Below are positions 9,876-20,970 of a DNA stretch of 64,000 nt, piece after piece. The DNA is from Phaeodactylum tricornutum CCAP 1055/1 (taxonomy: Eukaryota > Bacillariophyta > Bacillariophyceae > Surirellales > Neidiaceae), in assembly GCF_000150955.2 (NCBI RefSeq), contig NC_011686.1, positions 310,001 to 374,000 of the forward strand, written 5' to 3'. A program made the position numbers and the translations under genes. Positions within the stretch are counted from its first letter, which is position 1; the number at the start of each line of letters is the position of its first letter. The notes under the pieces are model-generated. The model made no database searches. It worked only from the letters and a program-made list of their open reading frames with translations, and had not been told where the DNA came from.

Positions 9876-10247
9876 ATGTTGGAAGTGACCCTGACCACTA
9901 GGAGGTTAGGAGCGGCAGAAAAGCCAGAAGGTTTTGTCTCAGACGACAGTGCGAGCGATAGTGAAGAGGCGATACTGACTCTGTTTGAAAGAGGCAACTA
10001 TACTACGTACAACGATGTCATCGTTTACGAGGACGACCTAGGGCACACAAACAGCTACTTTGCCGAGAACGAAACTCATGTGTTTGACGGTTTCGAATGG
10101 GAGGAAATTGAAGGTCAGAAAAGGCGCGGAGAGGAAACTCTCGACGAGACGTATGATGTTTGGTGTGTTGATACTGTGGATTTGGTAATGTGTGCTTCGG
10201 ATGACTACGGCGAAGCTTATTTCACCACAGGTTGTGGGAGCTCATAG
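9876..10247 (+). CDS. Small acidic hypothetical protein
   Basis: This codes 123 residues from ATG 9876. It is strongly acidic (SDDSASDSEEAI, VIVYEDDLG, FEWEEIEGQ) with no recognisable domain. The start lies only 16 bp right of the MITE. An in-frame ATG inside the TIR at 9825 would add 17 residues, but removal of the element restores AATTCGATGTTGG, so the ancestral start is 9876. A second small frame, from ATG 10352 (MPVAIQFAVEK...) to 10516, lies just downstream. A phase-0 junction from GATTTG|GTAATG near 10188 to CTTCCAG|ATG would join them, so this may be a two-exon gene. That alternative is unproven. Confidence 0.5.
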   Translation: MLEVTLTTRRLGAAEKPEGFVSDDSASDSEEAILTLFERGNYTTYNDVIVYEDDLGHTNSYFAENETHVFDGFEWEEIEGQKRRGEETLDETYDVWCVDTVDLVMCASDDYGEAYFTTGCGSS

Positions 10248-10733
10248 GATTGTGGGACAGCGGAATGGTTAATGGTCAAGGAGGATCACCCATAAAAGAA
10301 AGATGAATTGTGGAAAGCATTTTGAATCGGACATGTAGTAGGCGCTTCCAGATGCCGGTGGCCATACAATTTGCGGTTGAAAAGGCAGCCGTGGAGCGGG
10401 TGCAGGATGAGATGGAAAACCATGAGCCTAAAGCATTGGTGACCAAGACTACGAGCGTGCACTTTTTCCGCACTCACTACTACGAGGTGGTCAGAAAAAA
10501 CGATTGTTTATGTTAGTGTCAACCCACCATCTCTTTCGTATTTATTTCAATGAAAATCTCACGTAAGTTACTGCCTAAAAGTATAGGAAAACAAAAATGG
10601 CTTCTCCCCTCACTTTGAACCGGCGACTTTATTTTCGTGGAATGTACACAAAACCATCCACAATGTATTGTTTGGAACGAATAGAACCGACAAACGCCGC
10701 ATATTCTTGTCCTTCAATAGGGCATAGCCAGGA
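10248..10733. other. Intergenic; small open frame at 10352-10516
   Basis: This contains a 54-codon frame from ATG 10352 ending RTHYYEVVRKNDCLC. It could be a second exon of the preceding gene or noise. Nothing else is recognised before the MFS gene's stop. Confidence 0.3.
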
Positions 10734-12205
10734 TTAGTTCACCTCCCCTGTAGACCCGTACGAGGTTGAAGTAGAACTTTCCAGTGTGCGACGCCGTTTT
10801 CGCAAAGTCTCCTGTTGATTGGCACGTCTATCCAATAATGGAATCAACAAAAGGACCAGCAAGCAAATGCACTGGATCGCGTGGATCTGCATCCACTGAC
10901 CTTGGCTGCAGTTGCTAAAGAAGGCGTCTTCGTATTCGTGACAAGTTCCTTCGACACGATTTGCCAGCGGTGCAATTGAGAGTTGCGAAACTCCTGAAAT
11001 GCTGAAGGAAATTCCGGATAAGACTCCGAAGAAGCGAAAGCCCAGTTTTTCGAAAGACTGGCAAAAAAGTAAGGGAACAGAAAGGCGCGAAAAATGGCGT
11101 AGGAGACGAAACTGGCAATCATAATATTCTCATTGGACCCGGCAATCATCAATAGAGCCATTTGGACAATTCCCAATGTGATCGTGATGAAAGCCGTTGG
11201 GATAAAGCCCACCGAGTCCAAAAGAAATCCACTAACGGGAGCACATACGATGGCACCGGCGTCAATAAAGCTCAGCAATCGCGCCAACTGGTGTTGCGTA
11301 TCAAAATCAAACAGCTGTTGGTCACCGAGTTCGGTCGTGACGGTAGCAATGTAAAAATTGGCCCAAAAGCTCGTTACCAGGAAAAAGATGCTCAGACGGA
11401 TAAAGACACCGCTTGTGAGCTGTCCTTGGATGGGCAGGTCCAGTAGACAGTTCATACTGTGTTTGCCATCTTTGTCGGCGGGTGTCAAGAGTGTCTCTTC
11501 GATGGCGTCTTCGATCTTATCAATGGTTCCTTCGGGATTCCGGTCCAACCCGAGGACGACAGTTTCTTGAATTTCGTAAGGAGAATCGGGCCATACGAGG
11601 AAGGAGCCCAAAGCGGACATTGCCACCACGAGCCCGAGACATCCAAACAAGCCTCGAAATGTCCAACCCGTGGTTTCCCATAGAATATCCATGAGCGGAA
11701 AGACGGCAAAGGACAAGGTGATTGTTTCTGCTACAACACCCATGACAAAAAAGCGCCGTTGTGGAAAGAGGTTCCCTACATGCATCAACGAAGTCTGCAC
11801 TCCCGGTCCACCAAACGCCACCAATCCTATGCCCATACTGTACGTGCGCAAGTCTCCCGCCGCGGCGAACACGGCACACCCCGTAGCAACCAACGTATTC
11901 GACAGCACCGAGCAGGACCGGGGTCCCCGGTGGTCCAGAACAATACCCAACAAGAGTGGAGCAATGTAGTTAATGCTCGCCGCGAGTCCGAACAACTGCG
12001 TGGCGTCGTCGAGTGAGATTCCGGCCCCGCCGTGGGATTGGGGCGCCGCCAGCATACTACCAGCAATACCAGCCCAACCCACAATGAGACCCGCCGCCAG
12101 CGTAATTTGGAACATGGCAAATACAACGAGCGACACCCGCACCGTCGTTGACGAGGGTAAAGAGATACCCCCGGGCGCACACGCTTCCCCCTTACTACTC
12201 GACAT
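10734..12205 (-). CDS. Major facilitator superfamily transporter with an apparent 1-nt frameshift
   Basis: From ATG 12205 the protein runs through about ten membrane helices, including LLLGIVLDHRGPRSCSV (the MFS motif A loop after helix 2) and a central hydrophilic loop. In this frame it ends at 10844 with a basic, non-membrane tail. The other frame from the A5 run at 11046-11050 continues as KLGFRFFGVLSGISFSISG, then QIHAIQCICLLVLLLIPLL (a last membrane helix) and a basic tail ending GSTGEVN at 10734. One extra A in the run (TCGAAAAACTGG) would join the frames into about 490 residues, the usual MFS size. The arrangement resembles SLC43-like carriers; the substrate is unknown. The shift is either a homopolymer sequencing error or a real truncation. 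Confidence 0.8.
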
Positions 12206-13382
12206 GGTCGAGCCGTAGACGGATCGATAATGATTGGGATAAACGGTTGTTTAGGAAAAGATACCTCAGAAAAGTCAGCGTACGTATCCAACAATCTTGG
12301 CTGGATTGTGTAGTAAAGGAAGGAGCGCGTGGGTTTCAGTTTTCGACTATAAATCGAGAGCGAGTGACAAGTGTTGCCGAGGCAAGCGGAGGAGAGCGAG
12401 AGATTGATACCAACCACTCTTGTGCAGAGATGCCGTTGGTCGTATTGTCACAATAGTACATTGACGGTAAAAAATCCTTCGACCACACGGTATTTCTCCA
12501 AGATGTGTCGTTATGCCTCGATCGACTACGGAAGTTTCGTATAGCTTCTTCGAACATCCCAGCTCATGGGCAACGGAACCGTGCAATCAAGGCGTCGACG
12601 GCAAACACACTCAAGAAGGTCCATTGCGTGAGACTGCGTGTGCCATAGAGATGACCTACAGTACTATCCTATCCCATCTTGAAAGAGCTATCCTAGAAAG
12701 AAGCAGTTTCGTCTTGACCTTGCTGTTCGCATAGGTAGCTCAATAGGTACTTTTGTCCTCGTGACTCGTTACCGCTTCTAGCATATCGTGACGAATCCTC
12801 AGACTGGTCTGATTCCGGAAGCGACCGAATTTACAATTCGAGCCTATGAGAAAATTTGCACTTAACAAATTAGAACGCAATCTCCAAAGGGCACTATTTT
12901 TTGATTACCACGAAGTGATTCGGCTTTCTATGAAAATTCAAAAGTCCCATTAAGTGTATATCCAGAAAGATTCTATCAGGTATTCACGTTCCCGGGAGGC
13001 TTCTATGTGGATATGGCACTGAAAGAGACTTGCAATTACAGCCAAAATGAAACTACAATATCGCCTTTACCACTACATCTAGCGCTCTAATCTAGATTCC
13101 AACCTTTTAAAGATTGATATTCGTTCTGCGATTCTGTCGATAAAAACGCTGAAGGTTGAAACGAACCTACTCTAACGTTTGCGTGCACTTCCAGCACCAT
13201 GGCCGTTGGTGCAAGTGCAACCACGATCTACCGTTCGTTTCGGAGGGGATGACCAAATGTATGGTGGAGTTTGACCGAGAGCGAACTCCTCCAGAATCCC
13301 GCTCCTTTACAGACGCACATACACATACATACACACGTTCGCATCCATCGGTGGCCAGCACTCATTGTGGACTGCGCGACAA
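12206..13382. other. Intergenic region, about 1.2 kb
   Basis: This separates the divergent MFS and helicase-associated-domain genes. It has short frames only (for example 12513-12734), none with convincing composition, and an ACAC/ATAC-rich stretch near 13315-13335. Confidence 0.4.
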
Positions 13383-15133
13383 ATGATGAAAGGCATCGTA
13401 CCGTCCCAGAGCACAACGACTCTCCACCGTAGCGACAACGAAAAGTATCTTTACCTCATGAGCAGCGACAACGATCACGACGAAGGACACAATGACGAGG
13501 GCATCGGCATTGGCGGTGGTACGGAACAATCGACGTCATCCACCATGTCACCTAACAGTCAGAAAGCAGGCCATGCCCAGCAAATGTTTGAAGACGCCAA
13601 CAGCGACAGAAACGTAGCGAACACTTTATTGCCCACAGCGTCTCTGGCGGAACGCACTTTGTCGCAATCCGGCGTTTTCGCTACCAACATAACCACCAAC
13701 GATAACACCAACCAAGAAGAGCAGGATCACGTGGCGTTGGCCGCAGCGGCAGCAACAGTAAACGCAGCCCTCCATCCAGAACAACCGCATCCTCCCCAAC
13801 CCGAAGTCGAATTGGCCGTGGCGGCGGCGCACGCCGTGACAGTCGACGGACAACACCATTCCTTGCTCGACGGTGCTACGACGGAATCATCACTTCCTGA
13901 TCAAGCGGAGAAACGACAAAGTGCAGGGAAGAAACGGGTCCGACGTGTCGGAAACGTCGCTGAGCCTCGGAAAGAACACAAAGGATTCCATTCGTCCGAG
14001 CCGCCACAAACGTCTCGACCATCGTCCCTACCACACCAGCCCACATTCGACTCACAGACGGCCTTGCCACAGCGGGCCCTACACAATACTCAAAGCGTGG
14101 CAGCGGCGGCCTCTGCGGTTGCTATTGAAGCGACTGGCAATTGCAAGGGGCAGTCCAAGCACGACGAAAAGTGGAACGCCATGCTAGAAAAGCTCATAGC
14201 TTACGAACGGGAACATAAATCCACCATGGTACCTCAGTGCTATCATCTAGATCCGCGACTTGGAAGGTGGGTTCACTATCAACGAGGTACGTTACGGTGT
14301 GTTTGACAGGGATACTCGGTACAGCACGCGGATTTTGCTCGATTCTCGTTCCGACTTACTTTTGAAAAATGTGTGTTCGATTTACGATAGTGGAGTACTG
14401 GTTGTACCAATCCTCGGGCAAGGGAAAAATCAATACCGATCGCATTGCGCGTTTGGAAGCGATGGGCTTTGAATGGGATCCACAGCGGGCGCAATGGAAC
14501 CTCATGTACGACAAACTGCTAGCTTTTGCGGCCGAAAACGGACACTGCAAGGTCCCCAAGGGGTATCAGAAAGATCCGGAGTTGGCCAACTGGGTTCGGA
14601 ATCAGCGCCTCGAATTTGCCAACCTGCAGCGCGGACGTAAAACACGCATGAACCAACTTCGTCTCGACAAACTCAATGCAATTGGTTTCAAGTGGAGTAC
14701 GTCCATGCCGTTTCGAGTGAAGGGTGATTCGGCATCGAGTAGGGTTGACAACCGTACCGACCCTGCCAGCGATGGCGACGCCACGGACGCTAGTACGAAT
14801 GCGGCCACATCCCACGTTACCGCGAAGACGCACCAACAACTTGCGTCAACAAATGCGGCAGGGTCTAGTGTTGTTCTTGCCGAGCATGGAAGAGTCGAAA
14901 CGTCCGAAATCTTGCCACAAACCCAATCTATGCAGGAGCAAACGGTTTCGACTATATCACACAACCCTGTGGACGAGCCCGTCACTACAATCGAACAGAA
15001 GAACTTACGCGGTTTCGCATCCGAACGGCAGCAGCCACATGATACACGGGAGGAAACGAAGCATCCGCGGAACGAGGATTTGGATGGTACCGGTTTGGAA
15101 GACGAGCCGTCGCTCAACTTTGACTTGATTTAA
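13383..15133 (+). CDS. Helicase-associated (HA) domain protein
   Basis: There are two exons, 13383-14286 and 14391-15133, with a 104-bp intron (GTACGT...CGATAG), giving 548 residues. The start is ATG 13383, with another at 13386. The first 260 residues are Gln/Ala/Ser-rich and disordered. Two helicase-associated domains follow. The first, KWNAMLEKLIAYEREHKS...WVHYQR, is split by the intron and resumes as VEYWLYQ. The second is WNLMYDKLLAFAAENGHCKVP...WVRNQR, ending LDKLNAIGFKW. HA domains are small three-helix folds with conserved Trp, often in arrays in diatom and bacterial proteins, and are thought to bind nucleic acid. No helicase motor is present. An acidic tail ends the protein. It is probably nuclear; the function is unknown. 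Confidence 0.8.
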
Positions 15134-15718
15134 TAGCAAACACCGCGAGGGCTATGTCGAAATAACCGCTATCATGCTCAAAAATCTTTCTCTTTAAAGC
15201 GAAGAGTTGATTGGTAAAGTAGCATCTATGGAGACAATACAACACAACTTTTTGATATAGATTGTAGCATAAGGTTTTGCTCGCTCGAAAATTATGGACT
15301 TGGGACGTTTAATAGGATTCGACTTGCTCATTGCGGTTTGGGTCAGAACACGAAACGTCTGACGTGCGGCGAGCCTGCAAGGTCCGGGTTTCCATCGTGG
15401 TAATTTGGTGTTCGCCATAGGAATGAAAGCAAGCAAGATATCTTGTTGGCCGCGATTGATCGTCCACGTTTCTTGGGTACAGCGAAACTGTAAACCGCCA
15501 CGTTTGGACCTTCGCAGCACGGTCTCATACCAATACAATCAGCCGACAGGATAGCTCCCAGAAGTCTCCAAAGGAGAACAGTCGTCTTGGTATATAGGGT
15601 GGATAAGCATTGCTGTTGCTTGTAAGCGCGGGCGAGAAAGCTACTCCCGGTCTCCGTTTGTACGACAGAAACGCACATTAGGAAGGACGTTTTCGCGCAC
15701 CCCCTACACAATCAAATC
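15134..15718. other. Intergenic region
   Basis: Minus-strand open frames here (15343-15711 and 15194-15538) have atypical composition and no recognisable domain. I treat the region as non-coding. Confidence 0.4.
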
Positions 15719-16699
15719 ATGTTGCCCTCGCAAAACAGTATGAGTGGCTCAGACAAGATTGGTCCCCCTATCAGTGTTGTAGCTTATGGGGATATGTCAT
15801 TGAAAAAGCGTCCGAAGGTCCATGGTAGCTCGTGCAAAGGAAAAAGTAAGAGATTCTTGATCACGCCGACAGCTAGCGGGATCCATGGCTCATTGAGTAG
15901 CTATGATAGACAGCAGCTCGTACTGCAACCCATAGAAGAGAGCAATGCCTTCACAGTCCTCATCGGTACTGTAACAGCAAATGCCAGAAGCTATCCAGGC
16001 GTAACTGAAGAACCGAAGTCAAGTGAACGAAGTAACCTTAGCTCCACAACGGCTATGTCAACCGCTAGCACAGGTGGAGACCAAGAAAAGTCTACCAAGA
16101 ATAGCGATTTGAACAAAAAGGGTCGGAATTTCTGCGACCAATTAGTTGCCATGCGCTGTTCTGTAGAAAGAGCGAGTTGCTCCAATAACGCAGTCAGCAT
16201 TCGCAGTCCCGTGTCGCTTCATTTCAAGCGGACGACCACTGGTGTTGGAGAAGAGATACAACGCACGCCCACAAGACCAACTATTACCACGGCGATAATC
16301 CGCCAATCAAGCAAGGCGGAAATTCTCCAGGCGACAGTTCCAACGACAATAGACTGTATTACGAAGGCACCTTCCACTAGCACCGACTTCGAACTTTCGT
16401 CCTGGGACAAGATGTTTTTACTACATGTTTCGGGAAGCCACGGCTTGGCGTCCTCCTCCTCAGCAATTCAACCTGCGTTGGCGGATGCGAGAATACAGCA
16501 AAGAAACTACTGTCATAACTTCCGGAAGTATCAGGCGCGTAGCGAGGCAACACACGTTAAATTTGGGGCCTGGATGGACGAACAACGTGCACTCCTGGCT
16601 CAGTTAGAAACGATTCGACCTACCTACGAAACTAATTTTCAAGTTTTACAGGCGAGAACGAGGCTCAACTTGCTAGCCTTGTGTGGCATTCAACTTTGA
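15719..16699 (+). CDS. Hypothetical protein
   Basis: This single-exon protein of 326 residues starts at ATG 15719. It is Ser/Thr-rich and basic in the first 220 residues, with no signal peptide or membrane segment. The last 100 residues (DKMFLLHVSGSHGL onwards) look more ordered and helical, including ADARIQQRNYCHNFRKYQ and FGAWMDEQRALLAQLETIR. That helical tail could be a conserved domain, but I do not recognise it. It converges on the next gene with only 106 bp between stops. The frame length and the structured tail support it as real. Confidence 0.6.
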   Translation: MLPSQNSMSGSDKIGPPISVVAYGDMSLKKRPKVHGSSCKGKSKRFLITPTASGIHGSLSSYDRQQLVLQPIEESNAFTVLIGTVTANARSYPGVTEEPKSSERSNLSSTTAMSTASTGGDQEKSTKNSDLNKKGRNFCDQLVAMRCSVERASCSNNAVSIRSPVSLHFKRTTTGVGEEIQRTPTRPTITTAIIRQSSKAEILQATVPTTIDCITKAPSTSTDFELSSWDKMFLLHVSGSHGLASSSSAIQPALADARIQQRNYCHNFRKYQARSEATHVKFGAWMDEQRALLAQLETIRPTYETNFQVLQARTRLNLLALCGIQL

Positions 16700-16805
16700 T
16701 GCCTACCGTTCATGAACTGTTGTTGTTTGCTAACAGACTACGCTTAAGATGTGGCGTCATTTTGAAGGAGATATAATGCTATTTTAGAGAACTAATGTAT
16801 AATAT

Positions 16806-18404
16806 TCATGGGGTTCCCGGCGGGGAATCATGCACAAATTCCTGCAGCATTATGTCCATATCTTCTAAAACTGCCAAGGAAGCAAAACGCGCAATAGTTG
16901 CTTTCCAGCGGCGCACGATATCGTCTCGTTCGGCTTGATTGGCTGCTTCCAATACCCACGTCGACGTTTCTTCGTTACTTGGTGAGGTCGTCTTCAGTAA
17001 GATTGCGTGCTTTACTCGGACCAAGGGATGGTTTGGAATGCTGTGAGCCGGGGTTAACACGCGACAAATGTTCAGAAGTCGAAGTTGCGCAGGGTGTGTG
17101 GCTAGGGTAGGCAGCGTTTTGGAACGTGACGGTGTTTCGATACGCCACATGAGCGAAGGCTCCACCATTTTGGAACCGTGTACCATGGTCCCTCGTTCCA
17201 TCCAAGCGGCGATCGTTTGTGGGGGATTCCCTGAAGAATCATGCAACAGTAATGACCACACTAGATTAAACGTTTCTTGGACGGTTGTGTAGATTTGATT
17301 GTCCGTTTCGAATTGGGGTTTGATAAGGAAGGTGTCCGAAGCAGCCGAGTGCCATCCCATGCGAATTTCCGGATCACTATCGTAGCCTACATCCGTATCA
17401 TCCTGAATTGGCTCCAACTTTGGTAGGAAGGTCGTTTGCGAATGCTTGGCCGAAATCATAGTGGGATCCAAGGAGCGTGCGCGCGGTATCGGTCCAACAA
17501 TAGACGTTGGTGAAACAACGGTTGTTCGTGTCTTATTGCGGCAGCGAGAATTCACAATATGCCGAACCTTCGCCGCTCGTTCGTGGCTGGATAATTTGCG
17601 GGCTCGAGGCGGTTCGGCAATGATGTGGTTGGAAGGAGACGCATGGAAGGGGCTGTCCCGTGACGATTTCCCCCAAACACGCTCCAGTTCGTCCGTATCT
17701 GGGGGTGTCGCACAGCCGAGCAACTGAAGGACGTCGTATTCCAGGGAAAGCCGATAATTTACCCAAGACGGGGTCGTTGCCGTGTTGGCGCCGTTCCGAG
17801 CCGCCCCGTTGCCTGGATCGCGCAGCGGAGTAAGCGTTTGTTGATCGTGTGAAGGGAAACACAGGCTTTCGAGACGTTGCGTGACGAATTCCAAAAGCGT
17901 CGGTGCTCTGGTGTTACCGAATATGGAACTAGCTGCGAACGTCTGGGCCCGTAACGCATTCAAAGAATCGCGGGTCACACCACAGCACCTTTGCAGCGGA
18001 GCCTGTGGACCGGCACAGCACGACGCGCTAAAATTGTCGGTGGTTGCCGTAGAGCGCAAGTCGTCATTGTCCTCATCCTGAGCAGCAGAGTCCGTATTCA
18101 TTGTATACGGTAGGTTTACGTTATCAAGGTGGACGTTGCGATGAACGAATTCGTCGTCCTCGTCGGCGTCGTCATCATCTTCTTCTTCGTTTAGATTGAG
18201 GATGGAATGGTGGGTATTCGCAGACAGTCGAGAAGAATCGCGTACGCTACTGTTACGACTGAATATTGAAACGTCGGGACGATACAAAAGTCCGATTCTG
18301 TCCTGCTCCTTCTCTACATTGTGACCAACACCGTGATGAATACGAGAAGAGGAAGAAGATTCTGCTAGAACCGGCGGTGTTCGATCCATCGTAGTTGTAC
18401 TCAT
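16806..18404 (-). CDS. Hypothetical protein with a structured C-terminal domain
   Basis: This is a 532-residue single-exon protein from ATG 18404. The first 330 residues are low-complexity and acidic (LNEEEDDDDADEDDEF) with a short conserved-looking LEYDVLQLLGCATPP. From about residue 365 an ordered domain of 160 residues follows (YTTVQETFNLVWSLLLHDSSG ... LLNICRVLTPAHSIPNHPLVRVKHAILLKT ... WVLEAANQAERDDIVRRWKATIARFASL). The alternation of strands and a C-terminal amphipathic helix starting at WVLEAANQAERDDIVRRW is reminiscent of PH-like folds, whose final helix contains a conserved Trp. That comparison is weak inference. Confidence 0.65.
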   Translation of the reverse strand: MSTTTMDRTPPVLAESSSSSRIHHGVGHNVEKEQDRIGLLYRPDVSIFSRNSSVRDSSRLSANTHHSILNLNEEEDDDDADEDDEFVHRNVHLDNVNLPYTMNTDSAAQDEDNDDLRSTATTDNFSASCCAGPQAPLQRCCGVTRDSLNALRAQTFAASSIFGNTRAPTLLEFVTQRLESLCFPSHDQQTLTPLRDPGNGAARNGANTATTPSWVNYRLSLEYDVLQLLGCATPPDTDELERVWGKSSRDSPFHASPSNHIIAEPPRARKLSSHERAAKVRHIVNSRCRNKTRTTVVSPTSIVGPIPRARSLDPTMISAKHSQTTFLPKLEPIQDDTDVGYDSDPEIRMGWHSAASDTFLIKPQFETDNQIYTTVQETFNLVWSLLLHDSSGNPPQTIAAWMERGTMVHGSKMVEPSLMWRIETPSRSKTLPTLATHPAQLRLLNICRVLTPAHSIPNHPLVRVKHAILLKTTSPSNEETSTWVLEAANQAERDDIVRRWKATIARFASLAVLEDMDIMLQEFVHDSPPGTP

Positions 18405-18988
18405 AGGATCAGCTACGGAGGATCACTTGGACAAACGAGAAAAGCGTATACCTTTTGGTCGTCTCTTCTGGAGGCTTCCAAAGGAGAATGAGAGAGAGGA
18501 GTGTGAAGAGTCACAAGCACGGTTTTGCGTAGCGATCAAAATTGACAAGCAACTGGGGGTACCGTCGTCGGATTGTTCACCGCGAACGTCAATGCAACGG
18601 TTCCATTCACGTCTCTCATAGATACGGGTATGTGGATACGTCCCTGACCATTGCTGGCCAATTTTTGGCATTCTGGCGCACACGCCGGGTCAGAGAGTAA
18701 TATCCAGCGCTATTCGGCTTTGGTCCCAATTATATGTAATTGTAAGTCACGCCTGTCTTGTAAGAATAAATATTTTATCTATCCGATGGGCCATTGTATT
18801 TGACCGTATTCAACGATTCTTACAAGCTTAGGAATCTCCAAAAGTTCATGCCGACGACATCCCTGCTAGAATTGCTGTAGGGACAAACATATCCTATGAA
18901 ACTCCAAACCGTAAGAAACCATCCCCAACGCCGGTTAGCGCAGTGGCTGGAATCTGTTTCACAAGTCAGCGAACGCACAAGTCACGAG
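18405..18988. other. Intergenic region
   Basis: No gene is seen. A tRNA A-box-like GGTTAGCGCAGTGGCTGG near 18932 has no B box or cloverleaf and is not a tRNA. Confidence 0.4.
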
Positions 18989-20113
18989 TTACGGATGATA
19001 CGCTTCGGCAGAGCAATTTCTCCAATCGGGTGGTTCCATCGGAGCCACTACGGTATGATTGGTATCGTTCGGGTGATCATGTGCCTCTGCCAAGCCGTCC
19101 CAGTAACATTTCATGTACGGACAGTGTTGGTCGACGCTGAGAAAGTAGGCGTACCCGCACGTCAATACGGGATCTCGGCCGTACACCGCAATGCCGTTCA
19201 CGTAGGCACCCCAGCACCAAGCCATCACCATACGACTCCACCAGGTGTCGACGTTAAAGTGCATACCAACTAACCAACCGACGTACCAATGATGCAGATG
19301 AAAGTAGGGAGATGATACGTACGGCGCCAAGAAGAAAAAGCCGCACAGCAGTAGTTCAAATAATTGCATCCAAACCGTACGTTGTCGGACCGCCCGATCC
19401 ACGTGCAAAACGACGACACCCACCACGATGGGAATGACCACCGCCACGAACGCCCACAGCTTCCAGGACCATCGACAGTGCATCTCGTAAAGCGTCGCCG
19501 AATGTTGCAAAAAGTCAAACGTCGTCAAATAGGAAGAGTACAAATTGCATGCGAGCATTGGTAGTATCCATGCCAAGCAATCCACACCTCGCTGCTGAAA
19601 AAGGCGTCCCACAATGAAAAACATCATACTGTCCAGCGCTACCAAGGTGGATTCGTACGTGAAAAAATCGGCCAACGTGTAGGATCGATCGTTTTCCCAC
19701 TGCATCCACCGTACGTAATGGTACATGACGACAATGGAAACATAGGTCAGACCGAGAAATTTAAGAAATTTGACGGCAACGGCACCATCGAGGAGTTTGG
19801 TACGACCGATCTGGAAGCGATCGTCCCGTAGTAGGTTGGCGAGCAGAAAGGGCTGCCAACGAAAAGATGTCGATGAGTGTTCGAGAATGATGTCATCCAT
19901 GTCCAGAGCCAAGTCATTCGTAGCTGTGCCATCGCCGTCAAGTTCGTCCTCCGCCACTTGCATGTATGGTCCATGGACGGCAGACAGTTTGGAGTGAGGG
20001 TTTTCTTCGTCATCGTCCGAAACCGAGTGATCGCCAATCTGAGGCTGCCTCGAATCAGCTGACAAAAGTCCAGAGACTCCCACATCTTCCTCTGTTCCTG
20101 GTAAATTTGTCAT
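18989..20113 (-). CDS. Multipass membrane protein with HxHHW motif (paralogue 2)
   Basis: This single-exon protein of 374 residues starts at ATG 20113 and is a full-length paralogue of the protein at 6795-7934. Shared blocks are DDRF...G, VKFLKFLGLTYVS, CLAWILPMLACNLYSS, FLQHSATLYEMHCRW, FHLHHWYVGWLVGMHFN, TWWSRMVMAWCWG, NGIAVYGRDPVLTC and a C-terminal DWRNCS. The acidic N-terminal 100 residues have diverged, while membrane segments and the His cluster are kept, so constraint is on the membrane part. A CTCACAGTC motif lies about 80 bp upstream. The function is unknown. Two copies within 12 kb on opposite strands point to an inverted dispersed duplication. Confidence 0.85.
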   Translation of the reverse strand: MTNLPGTEEDVGVSGLLSADSRQPQIGDHSVSDDDEENPHSKLSAVHGPYMQVAEDELDGDGTATNDLALDMDDIILEHSSTSFRWQPFLLANLLRDDRFQIGRTKLLDGAVAVKFLKFLGLTYVSIVVMYHYVRWMQWENDRSYTLADFFTYESTLVALDSMMFFIVGRLFQQRGVDCLAWILPMLACNLYSSYLTTFDFLQHSATLYEMHCRWSWKLWAFVAVVIPIVVGVVVLHVDRAVRQRTVWMQLFELLLCGFFFLAPYVSSPYFHLHHWYVGWLVGMHFNVDTWWSRMVMAWCWGAYVNGIAVYGRDPVLTCGYAYFLSVDQHCPYMKCYWDGLAEAHDHPNDTNHTVVAPMEPPDWRNCSAEAYHP

Positions 20114-20193
20114 TGACGAGAGATTATTAATGTAAGACGAGTTACCAGCTTATGGTACTTGGAAAGAAGGAAATCTTCGTTTATTTCCTGACC

Positions 20194-20202
20194 GACTGTG
20201 AG
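20194..20202 (-). promoter_or_regulatory. CTCACAGTC motif upstream of paralogue 2
   Basis: It lies about 80 bp upstream of the ATG at 20113 in sense orientation and belongs to the recurrent 5'-end motif family. Confidence 0.3.
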
Positions 20203-20970
20203 AGTGTGTTGCGCGAATGATTCCTAATGATGAGCCATTCGGGTGGATTGTGCCAGAGGGGTGTAGGGCTTTGAGGCTACTAACCCTACCGTCGAGCCCC
20301 GAAATGAACCTACTGACATTGTTAGACGATTATTTTGGACGAAACACCTACCTATATCGTATGTCCCATCTAATCGATTGACTGTGAAATGTGATCGTCC
20401 ACTTCATTCGATTTCATGAACAGAAACCCATGTGAATCAATGACAACAACGAATGCTACAGTTGATAGCAGCAATCGGTGGCAGCTCCTCTAATAGTAAC
20501 ACCTCTACTTCTCTCTGCTTGTGTTGAAATCAATGGCTATATGAGTAGGACAGTCTATCTTATTTTTCGCATTCGAATCTGTTCAAACATCCTTCAGCTC
20601 ACAATAAACAACGTCGTCAACACCAATGCAAATACAATCACAATAGGAGCTGTAACGGCTTTCCATACGAAGCGGCTAAGAGACATACTGTATTTGTATC
20701 GACGTGAGAATATGCGTTTTATGATCATTCCTTCTCACGTCTTGAAAAGGCACTCGCACACGAATGAAATTCGCTACTCGGAACAACACAAGAAGAACAT
20801 CCGGGAACCTCTTTATATTTGATTGTACGAGCAGAGCTCTTGCAGACGTAGACGTAAAATCGTGTAATAGTGCAAATTTTTAGAGGCGTCCAATTTCCTA
20901 ATCCAGTATCGTTCTTATCGTCGATGTATTCACAAGCACCTGTCTTTGATTCCTCTCACTTGCTTTCTCC

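Noticed and set aside
15343-15711. Minus-strand open frame of 122 codons (MCRGCAKTSF...)
   Set aside because: No domain, atypical composition, and it runs into the leader of the next gene. It could be a small gene but nothing supports it.
18932-18949. tRNA A-box-like GGTTAGCGCAGTGGCTGG
   Set aside because: No acceptor stem, anticodon arm or B box can be formed around it.
20478-20822. Plus-strand open frame of 114 codons
   Set aside because: It begins at GTG, has no convincing domain and lies in an AT-rich intergenic region.
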